From assembly GCA_009746045.1 (NCBI GenBank), contig RPFO01000312.1, forward strand, positions 268,001 to 332,000: a DNA stretch of 64,000 nucleotides, read 5' to 3'. A program made the position numbers and the translations under genes. The DNA comes from Mesostigma viride. Its lineage: Eukaryota; Streptophyta; Mesostigmatophyceae; Mesostigmatales; Mesostigmataceae. Within the stretch, counting starts at the first letter, position 1, and each line of letters starts with the position of its first letter. The notes beneath the pieces were generated by a model, which was not told the DNA's origin, did not search any database, and was given only the letters and a program-made list of their open reading frames with translations. Positions 1 through 19,587 of the stretch are shown in pieces.

Positions 1-1
1 G

Positions 2-7177
<7,176 letters not shown>

Positions 7178-7318
7178 TGGCCGCAGGCATTCCCTCTGCA
7201 ACAAAAGTTATGGCTTGCTCACCTGTGCGGTATAACGTTTAGAAGCTGGAGATTGTTTGTGTAAATAGTTTTTACTGTATTTTATCTGAATAGTCATTCC
7301 ATTACTTTTTCAATAGAA

Positions 7319-7336
7319 TGTAAACCTGGGAATAAA
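7319..7336 (+). terminator. Likely poly(A) signal region of the first gene
   Basis: TGTAA at 7319-7323 and AATAAA at 7331-7336 lie about 150 bases after the stop at 7177, in an AT-rich stretch unlike the GC-rich coding exons. TGTAA is the usual poly(A) signal in green algae; which of the two acts here is not decidable from sequence. Confidence 0.5.
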
Positions 7337-7339
7337 AAT

Positions 7340-7924
7340 ATTTTGGAGTTCACTTGAGCACACGCATGCATTTGAAAATATATCATAACGAACTAAGTTT
7401 TTTACCCCGACTCGGTTGTCCCCAGTTCTCAAAGTGTCAATTCAATTGTCGCGAGCCCTATCTTACGGACTACCTGCGGACTGCTTAACGCAGGGCTACC
7501 AGTTCTGTAACTTACCAAAATCACGTCCCGCTGCAGCCGCACCATTGTCTACTTCTTTTCGTACATGGCTTGCGTTGGGTTCATCGACGAGCATCCGTGG
7601 ACGCTCATCGACGGTGCAATCCGACGGCGGAGAATTAGTACGCCACAGCACAGTGCGACGCAACGGCTCTTTTCCATGTACAACGTGAGATGCGAAGTCC
7701 ACATCGCTGACCGGAAATTCCGTCCAACACCGTCGTACCAAGTACTGCCAATCAACCGCTTCTCTGCCTTATAATTTTACCGTCGAATGCGCAATCGATC
7801 TAGAAACATCTCCGCGACGATCAGTACTTTCCGTCACCCTTGACATGTTGTCCTACAATTAATACTCAACGTTTACACCAATAGAAACTCGCCTCCAAAA
7901 ATATATCTCGGTAGAAGCATTAAA
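7340..7924. other. Intergenic stretch, nothing recognised
   Basis: Mixed-composition sequence with only short ORFs below 90 codons and no domain that I recognise. Confidence 0.5.
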
Positions 7925-8720
7925 AAAATTAAATTAAATTATAACATGCCTCCGTTGGGAGATCATGTAGCACATTTCCTTGATGGACGGTGGAGTGGAG
8001 AGAGCCGCGTAATCTAACTAACCTAACGCTAATCTACCTAGTCTAGAAAAATCCTAACTACCCTACTCATCAAAACGCCTCCTCCGCTTGGGGTAAGGTG
8101 GCTTGCCCACAGGGTCGGGCGTGTGAGCCTTGACAATCTTCTGCCACCGGGTCTTGTTCTGCATGGCAGTCCAAAGAAGGGAGAGAGAGTGGATGCGGTA
8201 CTTCAAACTGGGCTGGGACCAGTAGGTCATCCAGCAACATCTGGACGTAGTTCGTGACATGTTTCCCTACCCTTTTGGGAATGCCCTTGGGGACAGGCCA
8301 GGTCAGAATATGCCGCCCTGGCTGGCCAAGCCGCTCAGTGGGGGCCTGCCAGACCAAGGGCGGTGTCGACCTGGCTGGTGCGAGCAAGGTGTCCTACAAA
8401 TGCTATCCTACGCTGTCTTATCTCGTCCGAAATACGAGGCATGCCCGGATACAAAGACTCTAATGACGGGCGCTTGGAAAACCCTATGTTCAGGACCTGT
8501 CGGAGCATCCTGTAAACTGTGCCGTCTAGCTTAGCTGCCAGTGTGGGTGTGAGTGTCCACGCCTCGGCGCCATACGTGAGCACCGTGAGGATGAGGACCT
8601 TGAAGAGCATGCGCTTGCGGTGCTCGCCCAGGCCCTTGGAGCGCCAGTAGGTGTTGAGCGAACGGAGCCTAGCCCAGGCCAGCTAGGCCGATGCGGATGT
8701 CCACATCGTCGGTGGTGTCA
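7925..8720 (-). mobile_element. LINE 3' end, family B copy 1 (decayed)
   Basis: Read on the minus strand. Around 8610-8335 the frame carries the end of a reverse-transcriptase polyprotein (TYGAEAWTLT, then YPGMPRISDEIRQRR and FVGHLAR), as is typical of the region after the RT domain in non-LTR elements. A frameshift leads to the C-terminal end at about 8260-8063 (SLSLLWTAMQNK, ending PKRRRRFDE). A short 3' UTR follows with a hairpin at 7968-7944 and a (TTTAA)n tail near 7940-7925. The 5' part is missing. The same C-terminus recurs at 54.2 kb. Confidence 0.85.
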
Positions 8721-8764
8721 GGGAGCCAACTCCCCAACATGGGTAGAAGCAACAGGTAGAAGCA

Positions 8765-9640
8765 TGCCTCTTATTTAAGGGGACTCGGCGCGGCGAATAT
8801 TTTCCGCGCCAAAAAAATTCCGCGGTACCCTCCGTACCGTGAAAAGTGGGTGCACGGTGCGCGCACCCCTTGCGGAAGTGGCCATGGCGACTGCTTTTAG
8901 ACGAAACGTGACAAATCTGGCTCGCGGAAAGCAGAAAAAATGCTCGATTCGTGGAGAAAATTAGTTACTGATTCTAATTTATGGTGGGATAGTTGCGATC
9001 TATAATGTCGCGGGCTCTTTTTCTTTACCATCGGCAGGGGGGGTCCGGCCTGAATTTCTGTCGGGATGAATTAATAAAGTATAATTGATGCCTGCAGGTG
9101 TGATTGTCGATTGTTGCCAGTTTTGATGGTCCTAATGGAAGCTAGTTTAATGATGTTTCTAAAGCCGTAAAAATTCCCGCTGCTATCTTTACCTTTCCCG
9201 TCATTTTGCGGTAAGATAACATTAGGCCTGCGCGATGCGCGCCCGACCTCTCAATGAAAGGGTGGCCTTTCTTGTGCGCCTGGGCACGAATAAATGCCCG
9301 TTATGGTACGTTCTTGTATTAAACGTCATAAGATAGCGCTTTCCTGCTTTCTTAGCTCGTTGAGCGTAAGCTTTTTGCCTTCTTTCCGGCCAGATGCAGC
9401 CATGAAGTTGCGGGTCCTGGCGCTGCATCGCTGGATTCCTGGATGTTTTTTAGCAAGTTCGTCTGTGACGTCGCTGGCTTGCTGCAGCGCGTGGCCCACA
9501 ACCTGTCGGGAAGGTGTAATGCTTTTATTTCCATGCTTCTCTGAAATTTCTTTTGCTTTATAGACAGTTGTGTTCGAGGAAATTCACGCGGTCTTCCTAA
9601 GCAGCGGCATCATTTTCCCCAGACACTGACGAGCTGGCAC
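8765..9640 (+). repeat. Diverged dispersed repeat, copy 1
   Basis: Shares ordered blocks with 14350-15250: AAAAGTGGGTGCACGGTG, then GCGGAAGTGGCCATGGCGAC, GCCATCGGCA plus a G run, GCGCGCCTGGGC-like, and TCGGGAAGGT, followed by GCAGCGGCATCA. The first block contains an inverted GGGTGC/GCACCC pair. No long ORF. It is probably an old copy of the interior of the 13977-20187 element. Confidence 0.7.
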
Positions 9641-10700
9641 CTGTCTCCTAAAGAAAGTGGCTCGTGCTTGTTAGAAAGGAGGCAGTGTGCATTTTGCGGG
9701 ACACAATGCTTTGGTGGCACATGCGTCAGGTAGGTTGTTCCAATGGTCTCTTCACCTTTCCCACTGAGTAAATGATAGCCTTTGTCATGCTAACCAGAGC
9801 AGCTAGCCACAGGTTGGCTGGATAAAAAGTCAGCTTATTTTCTCTTTATATACTGCGTGTGTGGTCCTCCACATGTCCGGCTTGTTGGGCATTTTGGAAG
9901 AGGGTTTTTAATGTGTTGTTGGGTGGAACAACTTGGTTGTTGGCACAAAATCACACATTATTAGCCTGAGATAGGCATGACATATGCTGCATGCTCAGGC
10001 GTGTCGTCCTACCAGCCTTGTTGTTAAGGGTAGACTCACAAGGCTGGCTGTGACGATGGAGGGGTGGGGCGTATGACGCTCCGGACATCCTCCTCACACT
10101 CCGTGATCAAAGTGGGCATGTTTTTGGGTGTCTAGGGTAGCAAAACAGATGTCATTTTGGCTCAGCACTAGCTCAATTCTCTTTTAGCGTCTACCCAGGT
10201 GGCATCACAGGAAAATCAATAACTTGAGCTACGCTTGTCAGAATGAGCTCAAACTTTGGGGTTGTGTTTCCCCCCACTCAGTGGAATTTAAAATGTATGG
10301 ATGACCCAATCTGATGTGTTAATGATTTGATTTATTTTTTTTGGCTAAAAAAAGTACCCATTTTGCGGGAAAATTAATAACTCAAACAAATGTGACCATT
10401 TTGGCCATGTAAATAGCCCAGCTTTTAAAAAAGTGGGGGAACTTAAAACTTTGCAGAAAGGTATGGGCAGGTCATTTGGATAAGTGGTTTGTCTTGGGCA
10501 AAATATCTCATAAATAGCGTCTTTTTCTATTTTTAGCTCGCCACCGGTGCGTGGTTGGGCGTAGTACCCCCAACAAGTGGTGGCATGAATGTCCAAACAT
10601 CATATTTATGGTACTCGATCATCACTAGATGGTTCCCGAGTGCATTGGAACTGAAATTCATTAAAGTCAGTTTTTCAGGCTTTTGGACGTGCGAGTCCCC
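9641..10700. other. No gene recognised
   Basis: AT-rich low-information sequence with short ORFs only and no repeat partner that I could see in the window. Confidence 0.5.
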
Positions 10701-10704
10701 AAAA

Positions 10705-10835
10705 TTAAAAATTGTCAAAATTAAAAAATTAAATTAAATTGGAACATATTTCCGCTGGGAGTCCATGTAGCACATATCCCTGAGAAGGGGCATATGGCTT
10801 TCAATACATCCTGGGCTACTTCCTGCATGGTATTA
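10705..10835 (-). mobile_element. LINE 3' tail, family A copy (minus)
   Basis: On the minus strand it reads GTATTGAAAGCCATATGCCC, then CCTTCTCAGGGATATGTG, then the hairpin at 10767-10744 and an AATTT tail (10741-10720). The same string precedes the hairpins at 50832 and 51238. Only the 3' end is present. Confidence 0.85.
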
Positions 10836-11084
10836 AAATTGATTAATGTCCAGGCCTACGCCCTACAGCCCATCATGAAAAGTCGATCCAGTTGTGGGCT
10901 TGTGGCCACCTTGCCACGCGCAACCAGGGCCTCGCCGTGTGAGGATCGCAAAGCGCCCTGGCTGCGAGGGCTTGGTGCCCGCTCGTCTATCTGATGTGTC
11001 TACCTGCGGGCCATGGTCGCGGCTCAGTAGGCCGAGGCGCCTGTGCCTTAATACAAATCATTTTAGTACAAATCATAAAAAATT

Positions 11085-11520
11085 AAGTTAAATTAAATTA
11101 AATTATAACGTGACTCCGTTGGGAGATCATGTAGCACGTATTCCCTGGCTGATGGATGGGGGTGAGCGAAGCCGCGAAACCTAACTAAGCTAAGCTTGAA
11201 CCACTAATCTATAAAAATCCTAGCTACTCTACTCAGCAACTAAAGCGCCCCTTTCTCCTGGGGGGGGGGGGGCTTGCCCACCTGTAGGGACTGGCTTGTG
11301 GGCCTGTCCAGAAAATGGTCTGCCACATCTTCTTGTTCCGTCTGCATAGCAGTCCAAGCAAGAGAAAGGGAGGAAATGCGGTGTTCAAACTGGGCTAGCT
11401 GGGACCGCTAGCTAGGTCGGCCAGCAACTGATCTGTATAGTTCATGGCAGGTCTACCAACCCGTCTGGGTTTGTCCTTGGGGCCAGGCCATGTCAGGATA
11501 TACAAATAAGTGCTGTCATG
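11085..11520 (-). mobile_element. LINE 3' end, family B copy 2 (decayed)
   Basis: On the minus strand: remnants of the family B C-terminal coding end (about 11480-11230, with a G run at 11260-11271 and other indels), then the 3' UTR with the hairpin at 11132-11107 and an (AATTT)n tail at 11105-11080. Aligns by eye along its length with 7930-8320 and 53955-54290. Confidence 0.85.
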
Positions 11521-11634
11521 TGCAAATTGTACGCTATATTGTCAGAGTGCCCTACGCAAACTTGAATGAACATCTTGGCGATAGCGCCGCCGAGCCGAGC
11601 CTCCATCTCCCGTGTTGGTTTTTGTGGGTCTGCT

Positions 11635-11985
11635 CCTAAAACCCCTCAGACTCCGGGACAGGCCTTTATATTCTCCCAAACCGGCGCCTCTAAAATCTAG
11701 ATGAGATCCAAGCCTATCTGTGGCCACTGGACCATGCCCGACAGCCCTACTGCATCCACTATGCTTTTGCTACATATGTCAAAGCTTTATTGCACCCACA
11801 GTAGTTGCTAGTTACTCACCCACAGGAGTTACTCTCCCAGTGAGCAGTTTCAGTAATTGAACCATGCAATCGCCTGCTTTCAAGGCAACGAGAGAAGGGG
11901 GGGGGCACATGCCCCCAATGCTTGCTGTGCATCAAACATGGATGAAAGGTACCTACTCAAAAGTTGGTACCCGTGACTCTGCGAA
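11635..11985 (+). repeat. Dispersed repeat family D, copy 1
   Basis: Shares CTCCGGGA, ATATTCTCCCAAAC, a CTGTGGCC block, CATCCNCTATGCTTTTGCTA and a terminal TTGGTACCC with 24090-24390. In both loci the repeat runs up to a microsatellite: (GAAT)n here, (AATT)n there. It looks like another short retroelement with a simple tail; no protein is visible. Confidence 0.6.
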
Positions 11986-11995
11986 CGGTGGCGCG

Positions 11996-12243
11996 TGAAT
12001 GAATGAATGAATGAATGAATGAATGAATGAATGAATGAATGAATGAATGAATGAATGAATGAATGAATGAATGAATGAATGAATGAATGAATGAATGAAT
12101 GAATGAATGAATGAATGAACGAATGAATGAATGAATGAATGGATGAATGAATGAATGAACGAATGAATGAATGAATGAATGAATGAATGAATGAATGAAT
12201 GAATGAATGAATGAATGAACGAACGAATGTATGAATGAATGAA
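11996..12243 (+). repeat. (GAAT)n microsatellite
   Basis: About 62 tetramer units with a few GAAC and GGAT variants, clustered in the distal half. It follows the family D repeat. Confidence 0.97.
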
Positions 12244-12454
12244 CAAACTAATGATTAATGGGTTGTGCCGTGACAGGTGGCATTCCCCTGATGCTGCTTG
12301 TCGCGATCGAGATGATGCTGGTTCGGGCGGATCCCGCTTTACTGCCGCTGCTTGAGATCAGAGAGAAGCCGTAAGAGGCACCAGCTACAAGCAACCTCTA
12401 CTGCAGCACCCCCTATATATACCAGCGTGCCCGACTGGCCGCGTTATCCCCCAC

Positions 12455-12870
12455 CAGCATATGCACTACAAGGACAAGCTACAAGTGCCCCACCAGCATC
12501 AGCTACAAGGACCACCTACACGCGCCCCGCGAGCATCCCTGCATGCAAGGACCACCCACACGCGCCCAACCAGCATCGGCTACAAGGACCACCTACAAGT
12601 GCCCCATCAGCATGCGCTACACGGACCAGCTACAATAGCCCCACGTAACACTGGTGTGCTACAAGGACAACCTACAAGTGCCCCACCAGCGTCCCTAGTA
12701 CAAGGACCACCCACACGCGCCCTACCAGCATCGGCTAGGACCACCTACAAGTGCCCCACTGGTCAGCATGTGCTACATGGACAAGCTACAACTGCCCCAC
12801 CATGCAGTGCTCATACGCTACAAGGACAAGCTACAAGTGCCCCACCAGCATCCGCTACAAGGACAGGGTG
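12455..12870 (+). repeat. Degenerate minisatellite, about 36-bp unit
   Basis: Repeated CTACAAGGAC, CTACAAGTGCCCCACC and AGCAT blocks in varying spacing. The open frames over it are repeat-driven and not called as genes. The 13170-13530 stretch beyond holds short repeats (AATTGATAG-A/G-TCTGC, GCCAGAG) but no gene. Confidence 0.85.
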
Positions 12871-13976
12871 TGATGGGAACGAGAATCCGCGAGAAATGGA
12901 ATGCGGCGGGCGGTGAGGGACAGCCATGTGGCAGGCGGGAGATCCGATGGCGGCAACGTGGGTGGCAAGGTGGAAGAATAGGGGGAAAATACCAGTACAT
13001 GGAACAGAATTGCAAGGTTTGCGGGGAGCTCAAGTGCATGGGCGCCCCGCGGGCATGGTGCCATCCGCCCGCCATCCGCTAGGCCCGCACACAAAGGGGT
13101 TGCCTTACGGAGCCGCAGGGTGGGATTTGTACATGTGGCCAGTGGCCCAAGGGACAGAGTCATAACCTAAAGGATTTTGAGTTGATGGATAGAGCTTGTA
13201 CGCTCTTTCCAGCGGAACCAGAAATGCTTAATTTGGTTACGGGACGTAAAAGTTATGGCATTTCCTAGGTAGTGCTGCTGGTGCCGTTCGCCAATATGGT
13301 CGCGTGTAGGTACAGGCTGTACAAGTGTCACTTTGATAGTACGTCCGCAGGACTCTGACAGGTGTGTACATGACTTTGATAGTCAACTGATAGGTCTGCA
13401 CGCCAGAGTGTACCAGAGCCTATGTGTCAATCGATTCTGAGTTCTGTACGGATAGGTCCACAGGACTAGCCGTACCAGACAATTGATAGATCTGCGCGCC
13501 AAAGGCGCGCCAGAGCCTACTACGTAATCAATTGTGTGTCAATGCAGCAGTGACTAGTGGGGGGCGATGAGGGTCTGCGAAGAGCCTCCGCCGCGGAATG
13601 TGACTAGGTCGCCCAAAACCTCGACCAACCACGACGTTTATCATTGATGATATCACAGCACACCACAATATTACATCAGCGAAGGTAAGCGGCTGTTGAC
13701 GAGCTGCCATTTCTGAATATCGCGCTGTTAACCGCACGGAAATCGCACGGAAAAACCTGCACCTGTTCGAAGTGAGTTCTCAACAGGCGACCTTTCCGGA
13801 ATGTAGTTACGTAATCCCCAAATCAGATTTGATAGCCGTCTGGGAACGCAGGTGAAAAGATTGCCGGAAACGAGCCTAGGGCTCGTTTGTGATGGTGGTT
13901 TTCTCAGAAAACCCGAAGCAACATCCAGCTCACCGGTGTCATGGATGCTGAAACGTTCACGAGAATCGGGCACCTA

Positions 13977-14005
13977 CAGGGTCAGCTCACTTCCTTAGTG
14001 ATTTC
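13977..14005 (+). repeat. Left terminal inverted repeat
   Basis: 29 bases identical, in inverse orientation, to 20159-20187; flanked outside by TA. Confidence 0.93.
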
Positions 14006-14349
14006 ACTAATTCGGTAGATTAGTGATTCGATTTCACTAACGATTCGAGATTGCGATCCCGGGTCCGATCGGATACTCGTACTAATCTGCCGAATTTGGG
14101 GGGTTTCGACTTCGTTGACTTCAGTCAGACCCGAGTCATTAGTGGAAGTAACGTACTAACGATTCGCATGATTAGCACATTGAATGATGTCAGACTAACG
14201 AGCCGAATTCATTGTACTAATGAAGCGAATTCACACTAAAGAAGCGATTCTGGCACTAACGAAGCGATTTCTGGCACTAACGAAGCGAACTCCAGCGTCG
14301 CTACTGTAGCCTACATGCGTCCTTTCGTGCTGCGTGCAGCGATGGCCAC

Positions 14350-15250
14350 CGCGAGCGAGTCCTTTTAAGGGGACAGGACATGCCCGAATTTCTTGGCGCC
14401 GAAAAATTCGCCGTCCGAGGTGCCGTCCCTACTCTGAAAAGTGGGTGCACGGTGCGCGCACCCCTAGCGGAAGTGGCCATGGCGACTGCGTTCAGGCGAA
14501 ATTACCACAATAGGGCAAGCGAAATGCACAATATTTACTCGAATGTTAAAGACGATGATTTTATGATGTTGGTTTGTGGCGGAAATCAGCTGGTTTACAA
14601 TATCGCTGATGTTTTTATATGCCATCGGCATGGGGGGTAATCTGAATTTTTTGGTCGCGCGGAATGAAATAGAATTCATGATAGCGGCAGTAAAATCGTG
14701 GTTTTGGTGGTTGTTCTGACCGTGAAGCAGGCATTAATATCGGCAGCATCGAATTCTTAACCGAGCGGGTGCTTTTTGCCACATTTTTGGCCATTATCGG
14801 TAAGTAATTGTTCAGGCCTGCACAGTGCGTGTCTGACCTGTCCATGGAAGAACGCCTGTTGTTGCGCGCCTGGGCTAGGGATTTCCGAGGGCAAGGTACA
14901 GATTTGTCGCGAATGTTATCTGCTATCAGTGCTTTCTTCTATGAGCTCATCGTTCGAAGGTTTTTGCGTTCTTTTTGGGCAGTTTCCGCCAGCTAGCTCG
15001 CCGTGGCTTGCCGTTGTGTTGTCGAATACCTGGCAGCTTTAGATTGTTTTCGTTGATTTTGTGGTCAGGGCCGCTTCAGTCGCAGCCTATAGCTTCTCGG
15101 GAAGGTTTAAGGCATTTCATGAAACGTGTTCTGGCAAGGATGTTGTGTGTATGGACGCTTCTTGTTGTGTGAGAGTGACGCACCCTCTCTTCGCAGCGGC
15201 ATCACAGCGCTCTTGCGCTGAAGGGCCGCCAATGGTTTCGTTGCATTTTA
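14350..15250 (+). repeat. Diverged dispersed repeat, copy 2
   Basis: Ordered block similarity to 8765-9640 (see that entry). It lies just inside the left end of the TIR element, so it is probably part of its body. Contains no frame longer than about 90 codons. Confidence 0.7.
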
Positions 15251-17160
15251 TCGTGCAGGGATGGAAGTGTTATGGTGATGATAATATGGAGATATTGCAT
15301 TTGTGTGACTCCATGTAGATAGCTGCCACTAATAGTTTATTTGAGCTTTCCCTTGTTATGATGATGTGACAAGACTACGATGTGCTGAGCCAACCATGGT
15401 TGACATGGTTGGCTGCATGCAAGCTATGCATACCATGATCCTACTTGGTTCCTTGCCCTCCATAGTCCTGCTTGTTGCCCATGCCGGTTAGGGCAGTTTA
15501 GGAAGTGTTATAGTGTTGATGTGCTTGGTTGGCATCAACCTTACACTCTAACATGGGAGAAACATAGAAAATGCTGGTTAGGCATGTTAGTGCTACCATC
15601 ATTATTGCTATGCACATAGATACAAGGCTGGCCACGCTCGAGGGTGGTGAAGGCGTATGAGGTGCGTGGCCACCCCATTGTACTTTCTAAACATATTCAG
15701 CATGGTTTTGGTGTCTCCTTGATATTCAGCATGGTTTTGGTGCATGTTGGATGGCATATGAAGTGTCATTGTGCTTACCTGCTTACTTAGTGGTCCTTAG
15801 CGCCTTGTCAGGTGGTCACATATGAAGCCCATCAACCTGAGCAGTTCTTGTCACAATGACCCCCAACCTTGAGCATGCGTTGTTGTCAGCATGCAAGAAC
15901 TAACTATATGTGCTTTGGTCAGTTTGCAGATGTCTTTGATGAAGGAGGTGCTAGTGTGGCTAAATGGTTACTAAAACCTCCTTGTACCGTCTTCGTGGGT
16001 GGCCGTCTTGGAATGGTGGTAACTTAAGCAGTTCTTGTCAGAATGGCGTCAAACCTTTAACATAGGAGGTACCATATGTGCAGAGGATGGTAGCATGTGG
16101 TTTGGCCAGTTTTCACATGGCTTGGATGGGTAAAGATGTGTTAGTGTGGTTGAATACTAGCTAAAACCTCCGTGCAACTGCATGTGCAGGTTTTATGACG
16201 GGGAAATCACAGTCCTGGTCGATCAGACGAAGGATAAATACCTCAAGTCTTGGGTCGTGTACGCGTAAAACCCCTTTTCAAGCTCCTTCACGCATTTGGT
16301 GGTCTCTTACGCTCCCCCCCCCCCTCAACATGAGACTGTCCTTCATGCAGGACTTGACGGGTTTGTAAGGATTTGACTTTCAAACGGAGGTGCATGTCTT
16401 ATTCACCAACATACGTCATTCAGAATTACGCACCCTGGAGACAAAATACATGAGCTGGTGCCTGCATGGCCGAATGTTGTGCACTCCCCTTGTATTATGC
16501 TGTGTAAGGGAATCAAGCAATTTAATTGACATGGGCTGCACATGCTAAGACCAAGGTAACACACATATATGGCCCAATATATCAAGGAGACAACCCAATA
16601 TATGTCTTGATATATGTCCCAATGATTGATATATCAAAGAGACAACCAGCGCAGGCCAGAAATCGGGAGAATCCGGACCATGGTAGCTCGAGCCTGCCGT
16701 TATCTTTTCCGCGTTTTCGAGTCGTTCAGGATGATGAAGATGAATGGTGATGGAAATGTGTATCCTTGTGCATTGAAATTATGACTGGCTTACGTGTGGA
16801 GCGACTAGATGACCTAGACGGTGGGGCCGGAAACAGCATGCTTGATCAGGGCGTGTGTTTCTAGCCTAACTGGCCGGGAGTGTCTAGTGGTGAGCACCAT
16901 TGCTGCGATCGCTCTCCCACCATTTACGAGGAAATACCCGCAAATGGATATGTCCCAATGAATGAAGGTTCCTTTATTGGTACCCGCATGACTTAGTCTA
17001 CGTGATAATCAATTTATTAGTTAATTAATTTGTCCCAGTGATGATCAAAGTGTGACATTGTTATCCATTCCCACACAAGGCGTCCCCCTGCCCCTTATTC
17101 TCTTTGTGTAACGGCGTAAGATAGGGATAGAAAGCACGATGCTTACTGTGCTCAATGTCT
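15251..17160. other. Interior of the TIR element, no gene recognised
   Basis: Short ORFs only. Short direct repeats are seen: TTCAGCATGGTTTTGGTG twice near 15698 and 15724, AAGCAGTTCTTGTCA-like near 15838 and 16025, and CTAAAACCTCC near 15970 and 16163. A segment at 16625-16700 (CAGCGCAGGCCAGAAATC) recurs diverged at 46375-46425. Confidence 0.5.
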
Positions 17161-17285
17161 TCCCAACGGCAGCATCCTTCTACATTAATTAATTAATTAA
17201 TAGACACGTGACTGCGTTCTTATACATATATTAATTAATTTACCATTGCCACAGTCTATTAATTAATTAATTACCATTGCCACAG
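17160..17285 (-). repeat. (AATT)-type tails with GACGCAGTC-type 3' ends
   Basis: Three AATTAATT stretches; the first (17165-17201) is followed by AGACACGTGACTGCGTTC, which read on the minus strand is the same 3' end as at 24408 and 62283. It is likely a stack of LINE tails. Confidence 0.6.
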
Positions 17286-17499
17286 TGCCGTTACCATCAA
17301 AGAGACAACCAGTTACCATTGCCACTATTTGTATATCAAAGAGAAAACCAGATTACTTGTATTAATTGATTTGTCAAGGAGAAAACCATCTACCTACATA
17401 GTTAATCAATTAGTTAATTAAACCTACCTAGTTAATCAATTAGTAAATTAAACGTAGCTATTTATCAACCGGCGGTAGTCATGCGTCCAACGGATTTCA

Positions 17500-17805
17500 G
17501 AATGGTGTTTGACATGAATCACGGCCCACGGGCTTGAAAGTGTCTTCAATGGTACCTTCAAAGAACAGCTAGTAGAGGACATGGGGGGCCTAGGCCTCTC
17601 CGTGATTTGGAACAAGATGATGGACAAGGCCAAGTGGGCCCAGGTCATAGAGGACAACGAACCCCCTCCCGTGGGGAAGCGCCCGCGTTTGCAAACATGT
17701 GGGAAGCGCGCTAGACAATTCGTCCATCCATCCATCCATCGGGGTTAATGCTCCGTGACTCCCCAACGGGAGCACGAGTCTAATTAATTAATTAATTAAT
17801 GGTAC
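17500..17805 (+). mobile_element. LINE 3' end, family C copy 1
   Basis: The plus frame around 17578-17745 reads EDMGGLGLSVIWNK and on to a stop, resembling the GGLGLP-type segment found after the RT domain of LINEs (weak evidence on its own). It is followed by a hairpin at 17754-17776 (CGTG/CACG and CTCCC/GGGAG stems, CAAC loop) and a (TTAAT)n tail to 17800. Inserted inside the TIR element. Confidence 0.65.
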
Positions 17806-17972
17806 CAAAGTGGGGATCCATACCTAGGTCCTCAAAATTGACTTAGTTTGGCATGGTGTTTGGCTAATGGTGTTTGGCAGGAATGGTGTTTGGCTAATGA
17901 TAGTAAATAGCACACCTTATTTTGTTAACAGGAATGGTGTTTGGCTAATGATAATAAATAGCATACCCTATC

Positions 17973-17982
<10 letters not shown>

Positions 17983-18047
<65 letters not shown>
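17983..18047 (+). repeat. (CA)n microsatellite
   Basis: About 32 uninterrupted CA units. Confidence 0.98.
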
Positions 18048-18050
<3 letters not shown>

Positions 18051-18130
18051 GCACCAAATTGGTGCATTAGGTATTAGGTATTATACCCACACCCACCCGA
18101 ACACGTGCCCACCCACCCAGGCATACACGC

Positions 18131-18341
<211 letters not shown>

Positions 18342-18348
18342 TCCATGC

Positions 18349-18863
18349 CCTCCCTTCCTCCCTCCCTCCCTCCCTCCCTCCCTCCCTCCCTCCCTCCCTC
18401 CCTCCCTCCTCCCTCCCTCCCTCCTCCTCCCTCCCTCCCTCCCTCCCTCCCTCCCTCCCTCCCTCCCTCCTCCCTCCTCCCTCCCTCCCTCCTCCCTCCC
18501 TCCCTCCCTCCCTCCCTCCCTCCCTCCCTCCCTCCCTCCTCCCTCCCTCCTCCTCCCTCCCTCCCTCCCTCCCTCCCTCCCTCCCTCCCTCCCTCCCTCC
18601 CTCCTCCCTCCCTCCCTCCCTCCCTCCCTCCTCTCCCTCCCTCCTCCCTCCCTCCCTCCCCCTCCCTCCCTCCCTCCCTCCCTCCCTCCCTCCCTCCCTC
18701 CTCCCTCCCTCCCTCCTCCCTCCCTCCCTCCCTCCCTCCCTCCCTCCCTCCTCCCTCCCTCCCTCCCTCCCTCCCTCCCTCCCTCCCTCCCTCCCTCCCT
18801 CCCTCCCTCCCTCCCTCCCTCCCTCCCTCCTCCCTCCCTCCCTCCCTCCCTCCCTCCCTCCCC
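18349..18863 (+). repeat. (CCCT)n array with CCT slips
   Basis: Tetramer CCCT units with scattered CCT trimers. It is the smallest of three such arrays in the window. Confidence 0.98.
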
Positions 18864-18889
18864 ACCACACCATCCAAGGCTGCCTGCCT

Positions 18890-19560
18890 CCTGTGTGTCT
18901 TCCAGGTCCAGACCAGCCTGACCTGGTAGTGTCGTCAGCTTGCGAGCGTTCCCACGTGCCTACCTATGTGGCTGGCAACATGCGTAAACCCATTCATGCA
19001 TGCGTGCATGCACGCATGCGACCATATTTGAACATATCTGTCCAGGCCTGCCAAAACATGACCATGCAAAGATACACGCAAACTAGCGTACCAGCGGCAA
19101 GCATGTGTGCAAATATGAACTGTTCGCCTGCCCCTCTGCCTGCACTTCATCCTGCCTGTCAGTATGTCTGCCGACACAGGATGCAGGAGGGAGGCCGCCT
19201 TCCACAGGCTAATCCCACCAAGGAAATGAAATAAAGCGCATAAAAGCAAAGCAACCAACAGCAAGAGGCAAAAGGTTACATAGATGAATGCCACATGCAA
19301 GACGTATGGACAACATGACACTCAAGGCGCCATAATACCCTGAGCATCCATAACATTGACGCAGTCAGGTGCGGCAATTATCAATGCAGGTGTTTGCGGC
19401 CGTCGAATCCACGGCAGCGGTGCCAGACGGAAGGACAGCACACATCCTAGGTCCCGCAAAGAATTTCTTCAGCGGCCACCGACAGCACCGGAAAATAAAA
19501 TTCCAGCAAGAAACGCAACAAACAATAACCAACCCTGACTAGACCTCCATTTTCAACCAC
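18890..19560. other. No gene recognised
   Basis: Contains a short CATGC/GCATG-rich stretch near 18995-19020 and several ORFs near 100 codons on both strands without recognisable domains. Confidence 0.45.
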
Positions 19561-19587
19561 CCTATCACCCTAAACCAGAACTGCGGC

